Shown: positions 57,232 through 64,000 of the stretch, one piece after another
Position numbering within the stretch: the stretch's first letter is position 1
Layout of the letters: every line of letters begins with the position of its first letter
Origin: Tenrec ecaudatus
Lineage: Eukaryota; Chordata; Mammalia; Afrosoricida; Tenrecidae
DNA length: 64,000 nucleotides
Reading direction: 5' to 3'
Assembly: GCF_050624435.1 (NCBI RefSeq)
Contig: NC_134537.1
Coordinates: 124,906,086 to 124,970,085, forward strand
Program-made: the position numbers and the translations under genes
Notes under the pieces: generated by a model
Seen by the model: only the letters and a program-made list of their open reading frames with translations
Told to the model about the DNA's origin: nothing
The model's database searches: none

Positions 57232-57395
57232 TCCCACCAAACTCACTGCCACCAAGTCGATGCTGACTCTGAGTGACCCTAGAGGACAGGGTGGAACTGC
57301 CCCTGTGAGGTTCCCAGACTGTCACTCTCTCAGGTGCAGTTGGGGAGCAGCAGCTGGTGGTGCCCATCGTCAGCCCTTGCATTAGCACCCCGCCG
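57232..57395 (-). mobile_element. AfroSINE copy
   Basis: 'actgccaccaagtcgatgct', 'gaggacagggtggaactgcc'. The tail is well kept; the head is degraded. Confidence 0.8.
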
Positions 57396-57873
57396 TCCCT
57401 GATGGACCAGCTGTACGCCGACAAATCTATTAACTTTTGTAGGTTTCAGCTTCATCACCCACAAAATAGCATTACCTGCTCTATCTCAAAGAGAGATGAA
57501 ATGAAAATCATATGTAAACTTCACGGTGTTTCAATAACGTTGTGGAAAGTGGGTTATTATAAAGACATACACATTGCTGTTACAAAAGCACCTGAAAGTC
57601 TTTCCAGGGGATTTTAGTCAGGGCAAGGCTCTCTCCAAATCCCCACATAATCCTATTCTTATTCATTGCCCACAAGTTGGCTCTGACTCATGGGTTTTGC
57701 TTAATCTTCCAGATGATTCCTGACAATGGTATTCTGCAGACTCAAACAACGCATCTCCATGAGAAAGGACTACTAGGTGGCAGCTTCTTTTTCATGGGTT
57801 CTTCTCTGGCTGATCATCTGTCTGAAAAGTGCTGGTTCTTTGACCTGGGTGAGGAGGCGGGGTCAGCTCTGAT
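57396..57873. other. Unassigned, possible old SINE remnants
   Basis: 57665-57700 ('ttggctctgactcatggg') may be an AfroSINE tail. The rest is unassigned. Confidence 0.3.
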
Positions 57874-57887
57874 GATGGGCATTTTTT

Positions 57888-57931
57888 TACTCACTAGAAG
57901 TCCAGTGCGCTATCCATTGTGCTACAGAGCC
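57888..57931 (-). pseudogene. Retrocopy of a tRNA-Arg(UCU) 5' half, tailless, with 14-bp TSD
   Basis: Read on the minus strand, the 44-bp insert starts at the first base of a tRNA ('ggctctgtagcacaatggat'). It runs through the acceptor strand, the D-arm with its A box, and the anticodon stem to the anticodon loop 'ggacttcta' (anticodon TCT). Then come seven bases that look like the start of the intron of some mammalian tRNA-Arg-TCT genes. The 3' half of the tRNA is absent and there is no separate poly(A) tail. The 14-mer gatgggcatttttt is exact on both sides (57874-57887 and 57932-57945). It cannot be a working tRNA because the T-arm and 3' acceptor strand are missing. The known class 'tailless retropseudogenes' fits best. 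Confidence 0.8.
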
Positions 57932-58077
57932 GATGGGCATTTTTTGTACCTGCCCTTGCCTCCTGCTCACCTGGACATCTTCTCAGAGCTGTCCCCTAAA
58001 GCTGACCCTTCAGACAGCCTGGATGTGTGGAAGAGAGGCTCTTGGGATTGAAAAATCATGAGGAAATAGAGCATCAA

Positions 58078-58165
58078 TATTATGGGGTGGTTCTACTCAG
58101 TTTGAGGGGGGGTTGCTATGAGTCAGAATTGACTCTATGGCAGTAGAACTTCAGTAAAAACTTTT
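58078..58165 (+). mobile_element. AfroSINE 3' fragment
   Basis: 'gggtggttctactcagtttg' and 'tatgagtcagaattgactct'. Confidence 0.7.
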
Positions 58166-58464
58166 TTTTTAATTCTGAGTTTACTGAAATTGCTTTCAAA
58201 TCGTCTTCCAATCTCTGCAACATCCTTTGTGAAACTGGTTCTCGACTATGGTCACTACTGAGACAAAGCATAGAGGTGATTTAGACGCGCACCACGCCCA
58301 GCAGGCAGCAATGCCATCCGCCCAGTTTGGTAAATTGGCCAGAGTAAAAGCTCATTGGTGACAGTAAACGCTTTATTAGTTTACTTACCTTGTCTGGGAT
58401 GCATACATTCGATATGGGAACCGCTCTTTCTTTCATAACCTTGTTTTATTCTAATTGCCAAGCG
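58166..58464. other. Unassigned
   Basis: No feature recognised. Confidence 0.3.
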
Positions 58465-58926
58465 TAGGAATTCCAGAACGCATCGTGGTGTTCAGGGAGC
58501 CCTGATGATAAGGAGTGGGACAGCACTGGTATTGAAAGTGTGCTCGTGCAGAACCTGTGCCTGGACCAAGAGGCAGTGAAAGAGCAGAACAAGGGAACGC
58601 TATGTGGTTAAAATCAGGAAAAGTATGCTTTCCTTATACGTATTCGGTCGGCGTGCTGAGCGTGCCTGGAAACCTGGCTCTATGAGAAAGAGCATGCCAT
58701 CAGGGTGGAGGAAGGCTGCTTACAGCCTGTGATCTGCAGATGACACAACTTTGCTTGCTGAAAGTGAAGAACACTTGAGGCATGATGAACGTCAAAGACT
58801 GTAGCCTTCCATGTGGGATACAACTCGGTGTGCAGAAAACAAGTCATCACCGCGGGTCCAAGAGATGCCATCCCGATAGCTGGAGAAACGATCAGTCACA
58901 AGGAGGCATTTCATTTCACTTGGATC
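58465..58926 (+). mobile_element. RTE/BovB-type LINE, left part of a nested copy
   Basis: 'ggaccaagaggcagtgaaag', 'tgatctgcagatgacacaac', 'caagtcatcaccgcgggtcc'-like and 'tcatttcacttggatc'. Broken at 58926 by a solo LTR and continuing at 59390. Confidence 0.8.
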
Positions 58927-59389
58927 TGGAAGATCTCTCCGGGGATAGTTACACCTCGTCCTTGGCTCCGCACGAGAAAGAATTCATGCCGAAGCCTGGC
59001 TCGTGATCCAAGTGAGTCTAATGAGAGTTAGAAGAAGTTTCAGGTTTACAAGGCACCCATAGGACTCCTCCCGAATGTGCAGCCTGGCAGAGACTGCTCG
59101 GCGTCACGCAAAGGTCTCTCTCCCAAATTCTCCTCCAAAAAAGACCTCTTCCGCTCTGGGCTCCTGCCTTTTCAAGGATTCCAGGGGGAGGCGTGGTGAA
59201 CGACCTCCGGTCGACCCCATTGGCTGAATTGCAATCACCTGGCCCAGGTGGGCCGATCCAGGCCCACCCATGCCCACCGCGGGAAAACCTAGGCCTCTGA
59301 GCATGTGCAGTGTGCTGCCCTTTGTTCTCGTGCTTGGCTCTCTTGGGCATGCGTCAATGGACATCCCATCCCTGCCTATCTGCCTAACA
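58927..59389 (-). mobile_element. Solo retroviral LTR with 4-bp TSD
   Basis: A 463-bp insert begins TG and ends CA, flanked by gatc at 58923-58926 and 59390-59393. The host RTE text reads through the junction without loss. Sense is probably the minus strand: in that direction there is a CCAAT motif (complement at 59219-59223), a GC-rich middle and a U5-like end with 'gaattctttctcgtgcg'. It is CpG-richer than its surroundings, suggesting relative youth. No viral genes remain, as expected after LTR-LTR recombination. The exact retroviral class is not determined. Confidence 0.75.
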
Positions 59390-59652
59390 GATCTACAACC
59401 ACCGCTCATGGAAAGGGCGGTTAAAAAGTCAGAACAGCGCACAGCACCGGGTCAATCTGCGGCACAACACTGCATTCACGTGGTAAGGAGCAGAGATGTC
59501 ACTTTGAGAAGGCGGTGCCAGTGTTTTCCATCCATGCTATTTTCAGTCCCCTCCTATCCCTGTGAAAGCTGAACAACGAATAAGGAAGATGGAAGAAAAA
59601 TTGTTGCATGTAAAAAACTGTGCAGAGGAAGAACATTGAAAGTACACAGACT

Positions 59653-60040
59653 GTGGTAGTTACATCATTTCACGTCTACTTGACTGTAGGGTGGAGCTTG
59701 ATGACCTCATTTGGAGGCATGGCCGAGACAGATGGCTCGTTGAAGGCAGGCCCTCTCTCTGCTGTTCCTTGCTGTTGGGTAGCCCCCCTGGGGCTGCCAC
59801 AGCCCTGTGAAGCCATCCCTGCCATTAGATCCACGGGCCTTTGCTCGCCCCAGCAGGTGAAGTTCCTGCATTTTGCTCCATGGCTTGAGGCTTCAGGAGT
59901 CTGAAGAGGGATTCATGGACTAGCATTGGGCTGATGGACTTGATCTGGACTGGGCTGGGCTGTTTGCTTGATATATAATTACTTCCTCAGATAAAGTTCT
60001 TACACCGGATTGGTGTCTCTAGTGAGCCCAGCCTATCACG
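59653..60040 (+). mobile_element. LTR-like insert, family X relative
   Basis: 'tggtagttacatcatttcac', 'gatgacctcatttggaggca', 'gatggacttgatctggactg' and end 'tgtctctagtgagccc' parallel the copy at 42738. RTE text resumes at 'gtggactgtcagaagaataa'. The duplication is too decayed to define. Confidence 0.5.
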
Positions 60041-60224
60041 TGGACTGTCAGAAGAATAAACAAAACTGTCCTGAGACAAGTACAGCAGAATGCTCTTTAG
60101 AAGCCAAGAGGATGAGATGTCGTCTCCTTTACTTTGAGCGTGTTATTCGAAGGGGCCGGTCCCTGGAAAGACATCATGGCCGGGAAAGCAGGGGGTCAGT
60201 GCAAAAGAGGAAGAGCCTCAAGAC

Positions 60225-60447
60225 CTGGGGTCCTCAAACTTTGTAAACAGGGGCCAGTTTGCTATCCCTCAGACTTGTTGGAGGGTTGGACTATAGTTTA
60301 AAAAAAAACTATGAACAAATTCCTATGCACATTTCACATATCTTATTTTGATGTGAAAAAACAAACGGGGCAAAAACACCTGGCGGGCCGGATAAATGTC
60401 CTCGGGGGGCTGCATGTGGCCCATGGGCCGTAGTTTGAGGATGCCCG
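60225..60447 (-). mobile_element. hAT non-autonomous element, family B, with perfect 8-bp TSD
   Basis: A 223-bp element, reverse-complementary in layout to the one at 21712. The ends are 'ctggggtcctcaaacttt' and 'cgtagtttgaggatgcccg'. The 8-mer ctcaagac is exact at 60217-60224 and 60448-60455. The host RTE reads through. Confidence 0.88.
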
Positions 60448-60599
60448 CTCAAGACGATGGATTGGCACAATTGCTGTGACAGTGGGCTCAGCATACTAAG
60501 TGTGGGGATGGCGCGGGACCAGGCAGTGGTCCAGAGGGCTGCTGTGAATCGGAGGTGACTGGATTGCACCTAACAATGCAACACAAAGTGAAGAATATG

Positions 60600-60870
60600 A
60601 TGCCTGAATTTGATTTTCCCATGCAAGTCAAAAACTCCATTGAAAAACATCTCTCGGAGACAAAAAAGGTCAACAAGAGAAAGGATCAAAGAGGAGGGGG
60701 CACAGGGAAACTGGGGGACTGGAAATGGACCACCCAGAATGGAATCAATGAGCAGATTGATTGACACAATGTGAAAAATGTAACTTATCAGCAGTTTGTG
60801 TAAAAACTGTCAAACAGGAACCTAATCTACTGTGTCAACCTTCACCCCCAAAATAGCATCATTAAAAATA
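60600..60870 (+). mobile_element. Probable afrotherian L1 3' end
   Basis: 'gactggaaatggaccaccca', 'gacacaatgtgaaaaatgta', 'gaacctaatctactgtgtca' and 'ccttcacccccaaaat' have the layout of an L1 3' end seen in elephants, from memory. No search was done. Confidence 0.4.
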
Positions 60871-60999
60871 CCCTTGAACCTACATGTTAGAAGGGTACAC
60901 ACTGAACACTAATAACCAACATTGTAGGATGACATCAAGAATACCACATAGGAAGAAAGAAAAGGGTCATTAGAAGAAACAAACAAAATATCTGTCAGA

Positions 61000-61870
61000 A
61001 GAGACTCGAAGCTTGCTCTTGAATGTAGAAGACACAAGTGTTCATAGCAGCTTTATTGACAATATTAAAAAGCTAGAAACCATCACAAGGTCTTTTGATG
61101 GACCAGAGTTGACTCAATGACCATGAGTTTGACTCAATGACCATGAGCTTGACCATAGGGTCAGCAGTTCAAAGCCCCTAGCTGCTCCTCAGGAGGAAGA
61201 CAAACGTTCCACTTCCTGAAAGGGTTATAGTCTCAGAAACCCACAGGGGCAGTTCCCCCTGTCCTAGAGGGCCACTGTGAGTGGGTATTGTATCGATGGC
61301 AGTGCCTTTAGGGAGTCCTTCCGTGGTGTGCCCATGCCATGGACGGCCACTCAGTAACAAAGTGACCGAAGATACAAAGGACAACGCGGGCCAGCCTCCA
61401 GAGAATCAACTGAGGAAAAGAAGCCAATCTCCAGAGGACACAGATTGTACGAGTCCAGTTACATGGTGTAATTAAAGTGACAAAACACAGAAATGGAGAC
61501 GCAGTTCACGGTTGCTGCTGGGGGAGCTGGAGAACAGGGAGTGAGAGGTTGGTATGGATGTAAAACAAGGTTTTCAGAATCCTTACAGAGGAAAGATCGC
61601 TGCTGTCTCTTGACTGGGGCCATATGTACATGCGACACTACAAGTCAAGGACATCGCATAGCCCTAAACACACATACACACAAGCAAACAAAGTGGGGAG
61701 TCAGTCTGAATAAGCCTGAATGCAATATCCCGACTGAGTATTGTACATAGGAGTGTACCTTCATCCAATTTTACCATTGAGAAAAACTGGATACAGCGTA
61801 TGTAAGCCCTCTCTTCAGGATTTCTTTAAAATACATGTGAACCTATCTGTTTAGATCAAACATTTACTAT
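61000..61870 (+). mobile_element. Old L1 3' region, split by an AfroSINE
   Basis: 'aagtgttcatagcagcttta' and 'ttgacaatattaaaaagcta' are L1 ORF2-end text. After the SINE (61130-61310) the sequence 'ccagttacatggtgtaatta' and 'agagaggttggtatggatg'-like text fits the 3' UTR. A short RTE-like piece precedes it near 60992-61020. Confidence 0.5.
61130..61310 (+). mobile_element. AfroSINE copy
   Basis: 'cccctagctgctcctcagga', 'ggttatagtctcagaaaccc', 'agagggccactgtgagtggg'. The 22-bp unit 'gactcaatgaccatgag' is duplicated just upstream at 61109-61150. Confidence 0.75.
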
Positions 61871-62210
61871 TTTAAATGCACTGTGTTAAGCTAACCAGTG
61901 TCCTTACATCAGTCTTTAACACAGGCAAACTTCACCAGTGATGATGGTCAGGGTTGGGTGGTGACAATGATGCGGATTCCTGTTGACTTAGCTGTCGCCG
62001 TGAGCTCCAATGTTCATCGTACTCATGACACCAAAGATTAGGACGCTGCCCAACTCATCTTGGTATTGAATAAATAAATTAATAACACACAATTCCATCA
62101 GATTGTTTACTGTTAGTCTCACGTTTCAGATGAGAATTGGATAAATCGTGTTTAAAGTTCACACTGCTTAGAAGCAGAGAAGCCAGGATTGGCGGATCAC
62201 AGTCAGTGCT
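61871..62210. other. Unassigned
   Basis: No feature recognised. Confidence 0.3.
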
Positions 62211-62213
62211 ATT

Positions 62214-64000
62214 TTTTTTTAATAGATCATTTTATTTGGGGCTCTTAAGAGTTCCTATAACAACCCATACATCAATTTGATTCAGCACATTTGTACATAT
62301 GTTGCCATCATTCCAAAACAATTTCTTTCTATTTGAGCCCTTGGTATCAGCTCCTCCTTTTTCCCCTCCCTCTCTACCCTCCCACTATTGTGAACACTTC
62401 ATAATTTGTAAATTATTTTAATTTTCATATTTTATACCATTGGTTGTCTCCCTTCACCCACATTTCTATTGTTTATCCCCCTTTGGGGGAAGAGGGTTGT
62501 ATGTCGATCATTCTGATTGATTTCTCCTTTCTCTCCTTTCCTCCCCCACCCTCCTTCCCCCTACTCTCATGGTATCCCTACTCTCATTATTGGTCCTGAG
62601 GAGTTTATCTGTCCTGTATTCTGAGTGTCAAAAGCTCTTATCTGTATCAGTGTACATGCTTCAATCTAGCCTGATTTGTAAAGTAGAATTGGGGTCATGA
62701 GAGTGGGTGTGTGGGGAGGAAGCATTAAAGAACTAGAGGAATGTTGTGTGTTTCATTGGTGCGACACTGCACCCTGGCTGGCTCATCCCTTCCTTGTGAC
62801 CCTTCTGTGAGGGGTTGCCCAAGTACCTACAGATCGGCTCTGGGTCTCTGCTCCAACCCCTTCATTCGCATCAAAATTGTTGTTTGTTTGGGGGTCTTCT
62901 GATGCCTGATACCTGATCCTGTCAACACCGTGTGATCACATGAGTTGGTATGTTCTTCCATGTGGGTTTTGCTCCTTCCCTGCTCGATGGCCACTTGTTT
63001 AACTTCAAGCCTTTAAGAATCCAGCCACTATATCTTGTACTAAGTGGGCACCATCAGCTTTCTTCACCACATTAGCTTATGCACCCATTTTGTCTTCAGC
63101 TATCTTGTCAGGAAGGTGAGCATCACAGAACACCAGGTTAATAGAGCAAAGTGTTCTTGCATTGAGGGGGCCTGATGTCCTTCTGCTACCTTAATACTTA
63201 ACCTATACATATATATACATAGATCTATATCCTTATTGTTATATACTAATATATTTACATATGTACATGCCTATGTTGATATCTCTATAAGTGTCTTTTG
63301 CCTCCTAGTTCTTTCATCTACTTCCTTTTACTTTCCTCCTGTCCCATTGTCATGTTTGACCTCCATTTGGCTCGCTGCACATCCTCTTGGCTACATTGCA
63401 CTTGATCGACACCCACCAGGCATTGTAAGGCCCTCTTCACCATTGATTTTAGATCGCTTGTTTTTCCCTTGTCCTGGGTTTGCTGGCTTCCCCTTCCTTT
63501 ACCCCCACTTCCTCCTCTCCCCTGTCCTCCTGGAACCATTGGTCCCATTGTTTTCTCCTCAGGATTGTTTATCCTGACTATCTTATATAGATAGACATGA
63601 AAAAGAAGAAGAAACATCCTATGAATAGTTCCACATCTGTCTGCTGACCCTTATGGATGTTTTCTGATCAGGTCTGATGCAGTACCAAGCCCTGCCCACT
63701 GAGTCCAAAGTCTATTTTCAGAATTCCTTGGGGGTTGCTTTGCTCCCCTTGCTGCTCTGTTGCGCTCCCTTTGTGTTACACCCTGGTGTAGGGGGGTCAG
63801 ACTGGGCACAATTCCCACACTGTCTCCAGTGCTGCTTCCCCACCTCCCACAGTGCTGTAGGTCAGTAAGGAGACATGGTGCCTTCTGGTGGAGCTGACCC
63901 TACGGTCCTTCTGAGCCTTGACTGCTCCGAGCAAGAATGTTGTACTCGAAGCTTGATGGACCAGGATGCTATTCTCCCTCTCCCTCTTAGTTTGCTCTCC
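62214..64000 (-). mobile_element. Young LINE 3' end, long minus copy running off the window
   Basis: Complement of the tail at 62214-62260 ('aatagatcattttatttggg'), complement of the G-block at 62360-62385, then the rest of the family in reverse order: the 'gcttatgcacccattttgtc' region near 63075 and the 'caaagtctattttcagaatt' region near 63705. It reaches the head segment ('gtttgctctcc') at the window edge. It is the best guide to the full element; upstream coding sequence, if any, lies beyond 64000. Confidence 0.8.

Larger units (their letters stand above)
59390..60583 (+). mobile_element. RTE/BovB-type LINE, right part to its 3' end
   Basis: It resumes after the LTR at 'gatctacaaccaccgctcat', continues 'agatgtcactttgagaaggc', and is broken by an LTR-like insert (59653-60040) and a hAT insert (60225-60447). 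It ends 'cacctaacaatgcaacac', the natural RTE 3' end with an AAC-type tail. Confidence 0.85.

Noticed and set aside
57893..57931. Functional tRNA-Arg gene
   Set aside because: The 3' half, T-arm and acceptor 3' strand are missing, so it cannot fold as a tRNA.

Overview
This window looks like intergenic or intronic DNA from an afrotherian mammal, most likely a tenrec (Echinops-like). Four kinds of evidence point there. First, it holds more than twenty copies of the tRNA-derived AfroSINE family. Second, it holds about as many fragments of an RTE/BovB-type LINE of the afrotherian lineage, whose 3' end the SINE shares. Third, it holds about a dozen copies of a young 3'-anchored, poly(A)-tailed LINE 3' end with AATAAA signals. 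Fourth, it holds short hAT elements, two of which match the SPIN ('Space Invader') family known to have entered tenrecs horizontally. The species call is an inference and no search was run. I see no intact protein-coding gene, no intact RNA gene, no CRISPR array and no bacterial feature. The many short ORFs are chance frames in repeats.

Layout. 0-9.4 kb: AfroSINE, a TA-rich palindrome, RTE pieces on both strands, a 1.9 kb LINE 3' end, an RTE copy split by a solo LTR, and a mariner relic. 9.4-14 kb: SINEs, MIRs, two coding-like minus-strand ORFs (one split by a SPIN element), and an EIF1 retropseudogene joined to LINE 3' ends. 14-25 kb: old L1 pieces, an RTE with an inverted 5' half, and three hAT elements. 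25-42 kb: a dense run of young LINE 3' ends, AfroSINEs, RTE pieces, a third hAT family and a second mariner relic. 42-57 kb: LTR copies, MIR, MLT1, old L1 and SINEs. 57-61 kb: a 44-bp tailless retrocopy of a tRNA-Arg 5' half, then an RTE stacked with a solo retroviral LTR, another LTR and a hAT element. 61-64 kb: old L1 and a minus-strand young LINE 3' end that runs off the window.

The elements work as a network of parasites rather than a pathway. The RTE probably supplied the enzymes for AfroSINE, and an L1-type machinery made the poly(A) LINE copies, the EIF1 retrocopy and probably the tRNA retrocopy. The hAT and mariner pieces are remnants of DNA transposons. Target-site duplications at many boundaries give a relative order of events. 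The most unusual items are the tRNA-Arg half retrocopy, the LINE-EIF1 composite bracketed by one 14-bp duplication, the SPIN insertion that splits an otherwise open 76-codon reading frame, and the multilayer nest at 58.5-60.6 kb.
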